Shown: positions 24,281 to 31,622, numbered from the stretch's first letter. The stretch is DNA of 64,000 bases from Variovorax sp. JS1663 (GCF_002157355.1 NZ_LYMK01000015.1:62001-126000), one strand, 5' to 3'. The notes: a model not told the origin generated them from the letters alone. A program made the numbers and translations.

Positions 24281-25221
24281 GCGGTCGCCCCTTCCTCGAC
24301 CAACTTGCCGGCACGGTAGAGCTGGTAGTTGCCGACATGGCAGCGAGCGTTCTTGGCCTCGTACTCGGTCTCGAATCCCGCCGCCTCGAACCACCGCATG
24401 CCGCTGTCGTTGACGGGCACCTTCGCGCCCGGGATCTCGTCCTCCCATTGGCCCTTGTTGAGCCAGGTCGACGCATGGGGGATGAATCGCCCGTTCTCTC
24501 GCCGGTCGAGGTGCGGTCGCTGAGCAGCGAGCGCGCCCAGGATCGTCGCCTGCAACGCCTCGTCCGGTGCCAGCTTCAGCCAGGCCCGCAGCGCTGCCTG
24601 CTTGCCGACCTTGCGAGGGTAGGCCGCGTAGAACGCCTCGAAGCCCGGCATGCTCTCGATGGCTGCAGTCGGTGATCGACGCGGTCGCCCCCCTTGGGGG
24701 GTATGGGGGGAATCAGGAATCAGTGAATCAGGAATCAGGAATCCGGAATCAGGAATCAGGGCGTTAGACACTTGTTCTTTAACTGTTAAGGCACTGTTAT
24801 CTGACAGTGCTGCATCAGTTATCGAACAGGAAGCCAACGATTTCTGACCTGTTGCATATCCGTTGGGCTTGCGTTCATGGACAGTGACCATCCCGTTTTC
24901 ATCCGGGATGTCGCCATCTTTTTCGGTCCCGTGCGGGGCCTGGTGCTTGCTGAAGTTGACGATCTGGATGCAGGCCTTGCCCGCTGCGGAATAGCGCTTG
25001 ATGAAGCCCGATGCATGTAGGCGAGACAGGATCGCGTCGGCATCCGCATCGTCGTCGTAGGGGATCGCCTGCTTCGCGATCCGCTTCGGTCGATCCTCAA
25101 GGCGCCCTTCGCGGTCGGCCAGCATCCAGAGGTAGATGAACAGCAGCCTGTCGATCGGCGCCAGCTCGGCCAGCGCCTCGTTGTCCATGATCGAGGGCTT
25201 GATGTTGCGCGCGCGGGCCAT
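24277..25221 (-). CDS. O-like phage replication initiator with internal iterons
   Basis: 314 aa from the ATG at 25221 (TGATG overlap with the upstream gene). N-terminal winged-helix-like domain: MARARNIKPSIMDNEALAEL, then IDRLLFIYLWMLADREGRLE, typical of phage replisome organisers. The linker at residues 130-180 contains IPDSGFLIPDSLIPDS, a coding product of DNA iterons. The C-terminal motif FEAFYAAYPRKVGKQAALRA (194-213) is shared by many phage replication proteins and probably contacts the helicase. As in lambda O, the protein likely binds the repeats inside its own gene. The next gene is the helicase. Confidence 0.8.
   Translation of the reverse strand: MARARNIKPSIMDNEALAELAPIDRLLFIYLWMLADREGRLEDRPKRIAKQAIPYDDDADADAILSRLHASGFIKRYSAAGKACIQIVNFSKHQAPHGTEKDGDIPDENGMVTVHERKPNGYATGQKSLASCSITDAALSDNSALTVKEQVSNALIPDSGFLIPDSLIPDSPHTPQGGRPRRSPTAAIESMPGFEAFYAAYPRKVGKQAALRAWLKLAPDEALQATILGALAAQRPHLDRRENGRFIPHASTWLNKGQWEDEIPGAKVPVNDSGMRWFEAAGFETEYEAKNARCHVGNYQLYRAGKLVEEGATA
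24709..24830. repeat. Iteron array plus AT-rich stretch: candidate phage origin
   Basis: Seven tandem copies of a 7-nt unit: GGAATCA at 24709, 24716, 24731, 24745 and 24752, a variant GTGAATCA at 24723, and GGAATCC at 24738. To the right, 24762-24830 is strikingly AT-rich for this genome and holds a perfect 6-bp inverted repeat CACTGT / ACAGTG. Iterons next to an AT-rich unwinding region inside the initiator gene is the lambda-type origin layout. Confidence 0.75.
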
Positions 25222-25577
25222 CAGCGTTGCGCCCCCACTTCTCCTGAAGCCGCGTGACCCATCGTCGCCGACTCCGCGGCCGCATACTGCTCGATCTCCT
25301 TCTCGACCTCGGCCCAGGCTTCGGCCGCTTCGGCCTGCGCCTTGGTCAGCGCGGTGATCAGCGCCGGCACCTTGTCCTGGTCGATGACGATGTGGTGCAC
25401 CTCGCTGTCGAAGTTCTGCTCCATCAAGACGACGTTGCCACCGCCACCGGGGTAGACCGCAAGCTTCTGCAGCGAGTCGTCGATCAGCATGCAGCCGCCC
25501 TCGCGCAACTCGTCGAAGGTCGGGGCGGTGTCCTCGCTGGGCGTGAACGCCGCGTCGGGTAGGTTCGATGCTTTCAT
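25221..25577 (-). CDS. Hypothetical early protein between CII and replication genes
   Basis: 118 aa from the ATG at 25577, fixed by an ATGA overlap with the upstream 36-aa frame. Acidic and compact: KASNLPDAAFTPSEDTAPTF, a Gly-rich turn (YPGGGGNVVLMEQNFDSEVH), then a long Glu/Ala helix (ALTKAQAEAAEAWAEVEKEI). No family recognised. Its position just ahead of the initiator gene suggests an early regulatory or replication accessory role. Confidence 0.65.
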   Translation of the reverse strand: MKASNLPDAAFTPSEDTAPTFDELREGGCMLIDDSLQKLAVYPGGGGNVVLMEQNFDSEVHHIVIDQDKVPALITALTKAQAEAAEAWAEVEKEIEQYAAAESATMGHAASGEVGAQR

Positions 25578-25684
25578 TTCCAACATCCAATCTCGTGATC
25601 CGTGCACCACTTGGCACGGCTCAGGCTGCGGTGCACGCGCAGCCAGTAGACAAAGTGAAACGCCCAGAGCACAGCGCGCCGCAT
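25574..25684 (-). CDS. 36-aa basic peptide linking CII to next gene
   Basis: A 36-aa frame from the ATG at 25684 to TGA at 25574, starting MRRAVLWAFHFVYWLRVHRS. It has a hydrophobic aromatic N-terminal half and a basic, Cys-containing end. Both junctions are tight: TGATG with the CII-like stop and ATGA with the next start. This continuous coupling in a compact early operon is good evidence that the frame is translated. Function unknown; it could be a small membrane-associated peptide. Confidence 0.6.
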   Translation of the reverse strand: MRRAVLWAFHFVYWLRVHRSLSRAKWCTDHEIGCWK

Positions 25685-25995
25685 CAGTCGGCCTCCTCGA
25701 AAATCAGCTTGGCCGGAGAGGTCTGGCTCAACGCCTTCTCCCAAAGGATCTGGTAGGCCTCGAAGGTCCGTTCATCGACACACCGGAAGGAGGACGGCAC
25801 GCACTTGATCCCTAAGTGCGCGAGGAACAGCAACACCTCGTCGAGGCGCTCGTTCTTGATCCTGCTCACCGTGGATTCCGACAGCCCCATGGCCGAGGCA
25901 ACACCTGCAGCGCGGCCAGGTTCAGCAAGAGCACGGGCCGCGAGCACCGCGCCCTTTCTGGCTCTTTCAGCGGGTGAAGGCGAGACTGCCGACAT
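25684..25995 (-). CDS. CII-like lysogeny regulator
   Basis: 103 aa. The helix-turn-helix GRAAGVASAMGLSESTVSRI is followed by KNERLDEVLLFLAHLGIKCV, which matches the layout of lambda CII (HTH, then tetramerisation helix). The acidic tail (ALSQTSPAKLIFEEAD) could serve as a protease-sensitive end. It is expected to activate repressor transcription from within this region and favour lysogeny. The ATG at 25995 overlaps, on the other strand, the ATG of a plus-strand frame; a later start is possible. It lies downstream of the Cro-like gene. Confidence 0.72.
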   Translation of the reverse strand: MSAVSPSPAERARKGAVLAARALAEPGRAAGVASAMGLSESTVSRIKNERLDEVLLFLAHLGIKCVPSSFRCVDERTFEAYQILWEKALSQTSPAKLIFEEAD

Positions 25996-26221
25996 GACTT
26001 ACCGCCCTGCCCTCGCGGCCAACGACACCGACCTGATCCACAGCTCGACGCGAACCTTCCTGAGCACGAACGCCACCGGTGACGGCAAGACCGCGCAGGT
26101 GAAGCTGCGCGTGACGCGCCTGGACATCCGGTGGGAGGACGGTGATGTGGGTGTGCGCTTCAGCGCGCATGCGACGGATGTGTCACCGACGCGGACGCGG
26201 CCGAGCCGGCACGTCAGGTAG
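25994..26221 (+). CDS. Possible 75-aa protein antisense between cro and cII
   Basis: A plus-strand frame with natural composition and very high third-position GC. Protein: MTYRPALAANDTDLIHSSTR, a Gly/Lys middle, then VTRLDIRWEDGDVGVRFSAH. An AAGGCGAG ribosome-like site precedes the ATG at 25994. A minus-strand frame over the same DNA has equal third-position GC but an Arg/Ser/Thr-rich, shadow-like product. If real, this gene would ride on a CII-activated transcript running toward the repressor. No family recognised. Confidence 0.45.
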   Translation: MTYRPALAANDTDLIHSSTRTFLSTNATGDGKTAQVKLRVTRLDIRWEDGDVGVRFSAHATDVSPTRTRPSRHVR

Positions 26222-26230
26222 GTGGCCACG

Positions 26231-26437
26231 TCAGGCGCTCTCTGCCGCAACCGGCCGGCGCACCAGGAAGAGATCGGGGTGATCCACCTTCACCTGCGCA
26301 GGAATGCCGCGCTTGAGCCAGTTGGTGACGCGCTGGGCGCCTCCAATGCCGTACCCGAGTCGCTTGGCCAGTCGCGTGGGGCCGCCGAGTTGCCTGATGA
26401 GGTCTGCATCTTTCATGGTGCTCAGATTAAACGCCAT
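26231..26437 (-). CDS. Cro-like HTH repressor
   Basis: 68 aa from ATG 26437; ATG 26416 (MKDADLIRQLGGPTRLAKRL) is also possible. Helix-turn-helix: DLIRQLGGPTRLAKRLGYGI then QRVTNWLKRGIPAQVKV, the pattern of small Cro-type proteins. It is divergent from the CI-like gene at 26500 and is the first gene of the early minus operon, as expected for cro. It should bind the operators between the two genes and repress the repressor promoter. Confidence 0.72.
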   Translation of the reverse strand: MAFNLSTMKDADLIRQLGGPTRLAKRLGYGIGGAQRVTNWLKRGIPAQVKVDHPDLFLVRRPVAAESA

Positions 26438-26499
26438 GTTAGCTCTTTTGGCAACACTACGTGTATTCACGCAGCGTTTAAATCCTTCACAATCGAGCC
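26427..26499. promoter_or_regulatory. Divergent cro/cI promoter-operator region
   Basis: The space between the Cro-like and CI-like starts holds two symmetry elements. One is an 8-bp inverted pair TTAAACGC (26427-26434) / GCGTTTAA (26474-26481). The other is an imperfect palindrome CTACGTGTATTCACGCAG (26457-26474) around CGTG-TATT-CACG. A TTGGCA at 26448 could be a -35 box, but I find no convincing -10 for it. Operators fit the context; exact promoters are not resolved. Confidence 0.5.
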
Positions 26500-26940
26500 A
26501 TGCACCCCTCGATGCAGCGCCTCCTCGAATACGCGATCAAGACGACCAAGGGAGAGGCGCGTCCGATCACCGACGAGAGCTCACTGCGGCAGCGCCTCAA
26601 TGTCAGTTCTGGGGCCTTTACCAACTGGAAGAGCCGCGGGCTATCGAAGGAAGGTGCCATCGCAGCCGAGGCAGAGTTCGGATGCTCGGTGAACTGGTTG
26701 TTGACCGGCATCGGAGACGAGACCGCGAAGACCTCGCCTGGCCTGGCTTCGGCAAATCTGGCGAGCATGTCGGGGCCGGCCATCACAAACGCCATGCGCG
26801 TCGTCTTCTCAGCGTTGGGGTCGCTCCACGGCCTCCCCCTCTCCCAGGCTCAGAACGCCATCAGGTATGCGCTCGACCATCCATCAGAGTGGCGGGCTGC
26901 GGCGGCTACGGTCGAGCAGCTTTTGGGGCAGAAGGGCTGA
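26500..26940 (+). CDS. CI-like prophage repressor (short form)
   Basis: 146 aa. N-terminal HTH: DESSLRQRLNVSSGAFTNWK, then SRGLSKEGAIAAEAEFGCSV and NWLLTG, the signature of phage CI repressors. The C-terminal part (residues 80-146) is helical and has no LexA/S24 peptidase motif, so RecA-stimulated self-cleavage is unlikely; induction may rely on an antirepressor. It is divergent from the Cro-like gene. An alternative start is M5. A protein this short would need its helical tail for oligomerisation. Confidence 0.75.
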   Translation: MHPSMQRLLEYAIKTTKGEARPITDESSLRQRLNVSSGAFTNWKSRGLSKEGAIAAEAEFGCSVNWLLTGIGDETAKTSPGLASANLASMSGPAITNAMRVVFSALGSLHGLPLSQAQNAIRYALDHPSEWRAAAATVEQLLGQKG

Positions 26941-27072
26941 CCGGCTCAAGATGCTGGTAGACGTGCGAGAGTGCAGGGTTGCCAGCAAGGCAAATGGAGC
27001 AACGGACGCTGCACGTAGCTCCCGCCGAATGTGCGGCGCCGACCGACGACAATTCGATCACTAGGAGGCGCT

Positions 27073-27915
27073 GTGTTAGAAAGAAGGCGAGAAGAACAGC
27101 TTGGGCTATTCGCGGCGGAGCATCAGCCCCTCGGCAAGACAGACGATGCAGTCCAGGCGGGCAGTCGGGACAGCAGCTACGTTGTTTACGTCGACGAAAG
27201 CGGCGACCACAGCATGGTCAAGGTCGACGCTAACTACCCCGTCTTCGTGCTCGCCTTTTGCGTTTTCCACAAGAAGTACTACTCGGAAAATGTGGTCCCT
27301 GCAGTAGAGAAGTTCAAGTTCAGACACTTCGGCCACGATCAGGTGGTACTGCACGAGCGCGAGATCCGAATGGGCTCCGGTGAATTCAATTTCTTCCGCA
27401 ACAGGGAGCACCACCAGGCGTTCATCGAAGACCTCACTTCGATCATCGACTCGTCTAACTTCATCCTGATCTCATGCGTGGTCGATAAGACCAAGCTGGC
27501 CGGGCAGAAAGAGCTACCTGAAAATCTGTACCACCTCGCGCTGGGCCAGTGCCTGGACTCCCTGTATGACTTCTTGAAAGAGAAGAACCAAGAGGACCTG
27601 CGCACGCACATCGTGGTGGAATGCCGCGGGCACAAAGAGGACAGAGACTTAGAGCTTGAGTTTCGGCGAATCTGCGACAGCGCCAACAGGACCGGCGGAA
27701 GGCTGCCGTACAACATCGTGTTCGCGGACAAGAAGGCTAATGCCCATGGTCTGCAACTGGTGGACTTGGTGGCGCGACCTATTGGCATCCACACCGTTCG
27801 TCCCCACCAGTCCAACCGCGCCTTCGACATCTTGAAGGCCAAGTTCTACTGTGAGGGCGGGCGTAGAACCGCCGGCGCGGGCTACGAGAAATTCGGCCTG
27901 AAACGCTATCCATAG
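27073..27915 (+). CDS. DUF3800 protein (RNase H-like fold), prophage accessory
   Basis: 280 aa from GTG 27073, which has AGGAGG 4 nt upstream. The family hallmark YVVYVDESGDHSM gives the acidic pair at residues 41-45. A later block FADKKANAHGLQLVDLVARP corresponds to the second conserved acidic/Gln-Leu-Asp motif. DUF3800 proteins are predicted nucleases of the RNase H fold found on mobile elements; none of the prophage forms I know has a proven role. The gene is less GC-rich than its neighbours. It follows the repressor on the same strand, so it may be expressed in the lysogen and act in superinfection exclusion; this is inference. Confidence 0.8.
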   Translation: MLERRREEQLGLFAAEHQPLGKTDDAVQAGSRDSSYVVYVDESGDHSMVKVDANYPVFVLAFCVFHKKYYSENVVPAVEKFKFRHFGHDQVVLHEREIRMGSGEFNFFRNREHHQAFIEDLTSIIDSSNFILISCVVDKTKLAGQKELPENLYHLALGQCLDSLYDFLKEKNQEDLRTHIVVECRGHKEDRDLELEFRRICDSANRTGGRLPYNIVFADKKANAHGLQLVDLVARPIGIHTVRPHQSNRAFDILKAKFYCEGGRRTAGAGYEKFGLKRYP

Positions 27916-27918
27916 CCC

Positions 27919-27977
27919 CAAAAAAGCGAAAGGCCCCGATGAAACTCACCAGGGCCTAGCGCCGACCGGGAACCCCC
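27919..27977. terminator. GC hairpin A with conserved tail
   Basis: Stem GGCCC / GGGCC (27932-27936 and 27952-27956) preceded by an A-tract. Read on the minus strand it is followed by TTTCGCTTTTTT, a good terminator. On the plus strand it follows the DUF3800 stop and is continued by TAGCGCCGACCGGGAACCCC. A near relative occurs at 32701-32751. It may be a bidirectional terminator or a regulatory RNA element. Confidence 0.5.
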
Positions 27978-28129
27978 AATCCACTTGCAGCAAGTATAGC
28001 GTTGCTGTACGAGCATGTGCAACGAATGATGGACGGTCCATCGCTGATCGTTTGTACAGCTAACGATCGATTCTGGCCACTGAAGCCGCACGCGTTCTGC
28101 ACGATTGGCCACTCGCAATTCACATGACG

Positions 28130-28158
28130 TTGACCAATGACATCACACGGTGTTTAAT
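28130..28158 (+). promoter_or_regulatory. Sigma-70-type promoter for 28194 gene pair
   Basis: TTGACC at 28130-28135, a 17-nt spacer, and TTTAAT at 28153-28158. Transcription would begin near 28165, giving a short leader for the gene at 28194. It lies in an otherwise gene-free stretch (27978-28193), so the pair has its own promoter. Confidence 0.65.
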
Positions 28159-28193
28159 TCGCTTCGCCGCCCATCCTGGGCGATGGAGTGGAA

Positions 28194-28502
28194 ATGGACA
28201 CGGTCACACACACGAACTTTGAAGCCGCCGCACGCGATGCGCTGAGCAAGCACAACTGGCGTTCTGCCGCCCTGCTCTTCACCGAGGCCGCCGCCGGGAT
28301 CCCGGACGACGTGAACGGCTTCCCGCCGGCTCGTGCAAATGGATTGCGCCGCGATGCCCATCTGGCGCTCTGCCGCACCGAGGAGTTCAAGAACTACCGC
28401 GAGAACGCGCGCAAACGTGGATGCCGCGACTTCCGCGCCGAGTGGGAGCAGCCATCCGGCGATCTTGTCACCCGCCTCCTGATGCCTAAGCGGAGGGCCT
28501 GA
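28194..28502 (+). CDS. Hypothetical protein, partner of SGNH lipoprotein
   Basis: 102 aa from ATG 28194 (GGAG 5 nt upstream); a GTG two codons earlier has no site. Helical, with short repeat-like spacing of Ala (FEAAARDALSKHNWRSAALL, FTEAAAGIPDD) resembling a single TPR-like helical hairpin, then a basic C-terminus (YRENARKRGCRDFRAEW). It ends 2 nt before the SGNH-hydrolase start, so the two are co-translated. No family recognised. Confidence 0.6.
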   Translation: MDTVTHTNFEAAARDALSKHNWRSAALLFTEAAAGIPDDVNGFPPARANGLRRDAHLALCRTEEFKNYRENARKRGCRDFRAEWEQPSGDLVTRLLMPKRRA

Positions 28503-28504
28503 CC

Positions 28505-29278
28505 ATGCTGCTCGACCTCATCCTGTCGTCGCGCCTGTTCAACTGGTTCTTCGGAACCATGCACGGCCGCGACGAGCGCGAGGACGTGGCACCAGCTCGC
28601 GTCCTCTCCGCCCTCGCGCTCGCAGCCGTTGCTGGCTGCAGTGGGGGCTGCGGCGGTGGTGGCGGCGGAGGCAGCAGCGCGCCGATCGCCATGCTGCCCG
28701 CACCGTCCAATCCGGATCCGCGGCCCGAACAGCCCATCAAGCCGCCGCCGGTGTGCACGGTCTGGCTGGAGGGTGATTCGATCCTGCACGGCTCCAGCCT
28801 CGCCGGTCGCCTGGCTGAGCCCCCAGCCGCAGCCATCAAGCGCATGCGGCCGATGTACACGGTCACGGACCGCAGCGTTCCAGGCAACTACGTGAACCTG
28901 CGCATTCCCGGCTTCCTGGCCGAGCCGCTCGACGCCCGGTTCGTGGTGCTGCAGTTCGGCATCAACGACGGCGGCCAGGGCTTCGACTACCGCGAGCCGC
29001 TGCGCGCCATGGTGCAGCGCGTGAAGGCGCTCGGGAAGACGCCGATCATCACGGGCCTGTCGCGGGTGCGCGGTGCGCCGCTGTGGCGTGATGCCTACGA
29101 CGCCCTGGCGCGGCACGTCGCACAGGAGGAAGGCGCCCTCTTCGCGGACTGGGGCACGGCGGCGTTCGATCCGGCCGACATGGCCGACGACGTGCACCCA
29201 GGCCAGTCGTACAGCACGCGGCTTATCGAGCAACTGGTGCGCGCGTTGGACAGGGCCGCCCCGGAGTGCGTGCCCTAA
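28505..29278 (+). CDS. SGNH/GDSL hydrolase lipoprotein on prophage
   Basis: 257 aa. Lipobox-like ALAAVAGC with Cys 45 and a Gly/Pro-rich linker (residues 46-80) precede an SGNH domain: block I WLEGDSI (S92), block III FGINDGG (N154), and the C-terminal DDVHPG with D228 and H231. It should be an esterase or acetyl-hydrolase anchored in the envelope. The N-terminus before the lipobox is long and partly acidic, unusual for a signal peptide; GTG 28586 could be the real start. Prophage-borne envelope esterases often alter surface polysaccharide and block superinfection, a plausible role here. Confidence 0.75.
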   Translation: MLLDLILSSRLFNWFFGTMHGRDEREDVAPARVLSALALAAVAGCSGGCGGGGGGGSSAPIAMLPAPSNPDPRPEQPIKPPPVCTVWLEGDSILHGSSLAGRLAEPPAAAIKRMRPMYTVTDRSVPGNYVNLRIPGFLAEPLDARFVVLQFGINDGGQGFDYREPLRAMVQRVKALGKTPIITGLSRVRGAPLWRDAYDALARHVAQEEGALFADWGTAAFDPADMADDVHPGQSYSTRLIEQLVRALDRAAPECVP

Positions 29279-29347
29279 GCAAACCTGTTGGATGTGATGG
29301 AGTGCGGCAGAGAAAAAGCTAGCTGAATTTAGCGACCATCACTTCTT

Positions 29348-29378
29348 TTGCTTGCTTTCTCAATTTTCCACCGATAAT
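29348..29378 (+). promoter_or_regulatory. Probable promoter of P63C gene
   Basis: GATAAT at 29373-29378 is a good -10 in an AT-rich stretch. TTGCTT occurs at 29348 (19-nt spacer) and again at 29352 (15-nt spacer), so the -35 choice is unclear. It is 28 nt ahead of the P63C start and indicates independent transcription. Confidence 0.45.
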
Positions 29379-29406
29379 GCATGCACTTCAACCATCAGGT
29401 GCTTGC

Positions 29407-30426
29407 ATGAGCGACGAAAAGCAGATCACAGGCCGAGCGCGCGGAGGCGCAGCCCGAGCGGCAAAACTCTCCCCGCAGCGGCGATCCGAGATTGCAAGCA
29501 TCGCGGCTAGAGCGAAGCATCATGCCGATGAAGCGCCTTCTGATGCCCTAGATCGTCTTCCGATAGCTACACATGGGTCTCTCGATCGACCTGTACGCAT
29601 CGGAGAGGTCGAGATTCATTGCTATGTGCTTCCGGACGAGACTCGAGTTCTCGCGCTGCGGGGCCTCCATTCGGCCTTGGGTATGTCGCACGGCGGCGGC
29701 CAAGGTGGCGTGCGCAAAATTGCTGCTTTGATGGAGCGATTCGAGAAAAAGGGCATACCAATCAAAGACTTAGCCGCGCGCGCAAATTCTCCGATCCGCT
29801 TCATTCCGCCACACGGCGGCAACCCGGCAGCAGGCTACGAAGCCACACTACTGCCCGATATTTGCTCGGCGATCCTGAAGGCTTCTCAGATGGGCATCCT
29901 GGACGCTCGGCTGAACTACCTGGCACAGCGCGCCGAGATGCTGCAGCACGGGTTTGCCACGCTCGGCATCATCGCTTTGGTGGATGAAGCCACGGGCTTC
30001 CAAGAGATTCGCGCAAAGGATGCCCTGCAGGCTTATCTTGAGCGCTTCATCCGCAAAGAGTTGGCTGCGTGGGTGCAACGGTTCCCACTTGAATTCTTCC
30101 GAGAGCTCTACCGGTTGAAGAAGTGGCCATGGAATGGATCGTCGAGGCGTCCCGGTGTGGTTGGACTCTACATCAAGGACTTGGTATACGAACGCCTTGG
30201 CCCTGGGGTACTCGCTGAGCTTGAGCGCAAGAATCCGAGCGATGGCCGCGGCCAACGAAAGGCCAGACATCATCAGTGGCTTACGGAAGACATTGGGAAC
30301 ACCGCCCTTTCCCAGCACATGTTTGCTCTCATTGGCTTCATGAGGGCAGAGGAAGATTGGGACTCGTTCAAGGCGAGGTTTCACCGCGCGTTCCCGAAGA
30401 AAGGCGACAACCTGCCGTTGCTGTAG
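29407..30426 (+). CDS. P63C-domain protein
   Basis: 339 aa from ATG 29407 (MSDEKQITGRARGGAARAAK). A basic Ala-rich N-terminus is followed by a middle domain (EVEIHCYVLPDETRVLALRG) and the P63C core: ALVDEATGFQEIRAKDALQA, then FIRKELAAWVQRFPLEFFRE. P63C domains occur in phages and mobile elements, sometimes next to KilA-N or Bro-like modules; the molecular role is unknown and DNA binding is suspected. It is flanked by its own promoter and a strong terminator, so it is a single-gene unit expressed independently of lytic operons. Confidence 0.8.
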   Translation: MSDEKQITGRARGGAARAAKLSPQRRSEIASIAARAKHHADEAPSDALDRLPIATHGSLDRPVRIGEVEIHCYVLPDETRVLALRGLHSALGMSHGGGQGGVRKIAALMERFEKKGIPIKDLAARANSPIRFIPPHGGNPAAGYEATLLPDICSAILKASQMGILDARLNYLAQRAEMLQHGFATLGIIALVDEATGFQEIRAKDALQAYLERFIRKELAAWVQRFPLEFFRELYRLKKWPWNGSSRRPGVVGLYIKDLVYERLGPGVLAELERKNPSDGRGQRKARHHQWLTEDIGNTALSQHMFALIGFMRAEEDWDSFKARFHRAFPKKGDNLPLL

Positions 30427-30451
30427 CTCGACACGAGTTGCCCCAACACCC

Positions 30452-30475
30452 AGCCCGCCCTGAGCGGGCTTTTTT
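30452..30475 (+). terminator. Rho-independent terminator of P63C gene
   Basis: 7-bp perfect stem AGCCCGC / GCGGGCT (30452-30458 and 30464-30470), a 5-nt loop, and a run of six T. It lies 26 nt after the P63C stop. Confidence 0.92.
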
Positions 30476-30578
30476 CATGCCCGTCACCGTCTCCATGAGC
30501 CGGGAGCCGAACTGATGGCACGTTGATAGCACATTGATGGCAGTATCACGGGCGTGATTGGCCATTGACTGGATGGGC

Positions 30579-31622
30579 ATGGAAGATCTATCGCATTGGG
30601 ATTTTGCAGAACACTTCAAGGCAAAGGAGATCGCCGAGTTGATCGTTGGAATTCCCCCTGAGAAGAACACCGGACTTTTTGGAGTGATGGGCGAAGAAGC
30701 GAGATTTGTGGCGAAAATCACGCCGATTCTTCGCCGAATGGAGCGCGCCTATATCGGCGCCGGCAATCTTTTGAATGCAGCTGCGACATGGGGCGGCGAT
30801 GCCAAAGAAGGTTTGCGCTCGTTTTCAGCCAATCCCACGTATCTAGAGTCTGAGCCCATGACACGAGTCCGAAGTACAGGTTCGGGCTATGGGTTGTCTC
30901 TTTTTGCAGAAGACCTCCCGCCTTTCGATGACGCCAATTTCGAAAGAGAAGAAGTACGACGCTGGCTCATAGCAATCGGAATGAAATCAGTTTATTCCTT
31001 TGCGGTTCCTGAGCAAGAAGCGTTGGGCGCCTCCCGAGGGCCCAACAGGGACATGTTCTCCCGGCTGGGAGACGATCGAGAAGAACTCCATCAATGGCTG
31101 ATAATGGACACATGGCCGATGGAGGCTGCCATGTTCTTGATCGCTGGAGTGATCCCAGCCAAGATTTATGAAGGTTTTGGGTATTTTAAAGTTGAGGGCG
31201 GGGTGCTGCACAACGACAAGGGGGACAAGGATGCACGCATAGCCCAGATCGAGAGTCTGGAACGTCTTTGGAAATCCAATCCGGCACATCCTGCGGCCGC
31301 GCCTCCAAAGTACTTTTTTGACTGGGCGGCATCCAAGGGCATCGGCATCTCGTGGCTTGACGCAGCGAAGAAGGCTGGATATTTCCAGGAGGGGTCACCC
31401 AAGGCTAGCGAACCCAATCCTATTCACCCTAAGGTGCAAAAAACCCTTCTCACTATCATCGCAGTGCTCTGCAAAGAGGCCAAGCTGGACTACACCAAGC
31501 CGGCAAAAACCGCCGGGCTAATTCAGAGCCTTGCTGAGGGCATGGGAGTTTCAATCGGCGAGACCACCATAGAAGGACACCTCAAGAAGATTCCAGATGC
31601 TCTTGAAAGCCGTATGAAATAA
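30579..31622 (+). CDS. Unknown accessory protein, AT-richer gene
   Basis: 347 aa from ATG 30579; ATG 30573 and TTG 30558 are alternatives. The body is mixed helical (DDREELHQWLIMDTWPMEAA then MFLIAGVIPAKIYEGFGYFK). The C-terminus (VQKTLLTIIAVLCKEAKLDY, ending IEGHLKKIPDALESR) resembles a C-terminal DNA-binding-like region common to uncharacterised genomic-island proteins. Base composition is visibly lower in GC than the phage core, which suggests recent acquisition. A perfect 14-bp hairpin terminator follows. No family name can be given. Together with the P63C and DUF3800 genes it forms a candidate defence or exclusion block. Confidence 0.65.
   Translation: MEDLSHWDFAEHFKAKEIAELIVGIPPEKNTGLFGVMGEEARFVAKITPILRRMERAYIGAGNLLNAAATWGGDAKEGLRSFSANPTYLESEPMTRVRSTGSGYGLSLFAEDLPPFDDANFEREEVRRWLIAIGMKSVYSFAVPEQEALGASRGPNRDMFSRLGDDREELHQWLIMDTWPMEAAMFLIAGVIPAKIYEGFGYFKVEGGVLHNDKGDKDARIAQIESLERLWKSNPAHPAAAPPKYFFDWAASKGIGISWLDAAKKAGYFQEGSPKASEPNPIHPKVQKTLLTIIAVLCKEAKLDYTKPAKTAGLIQSLAEGMGVSIGETTIEGHLKKIPDALESRMK

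Noticed and set aside
24709-24758. CRISPR-like short repeats
   Set aside because: Units are 7 nt in direct tandem without spacers; they fit initiator iterons.
26500-26940. Self-cleaving LexA-type repressor
   Set aside because: No S24 peptidase motif (Ala-Gly cleavage site, Ser/Lys dyad) is present in the 146 residues.
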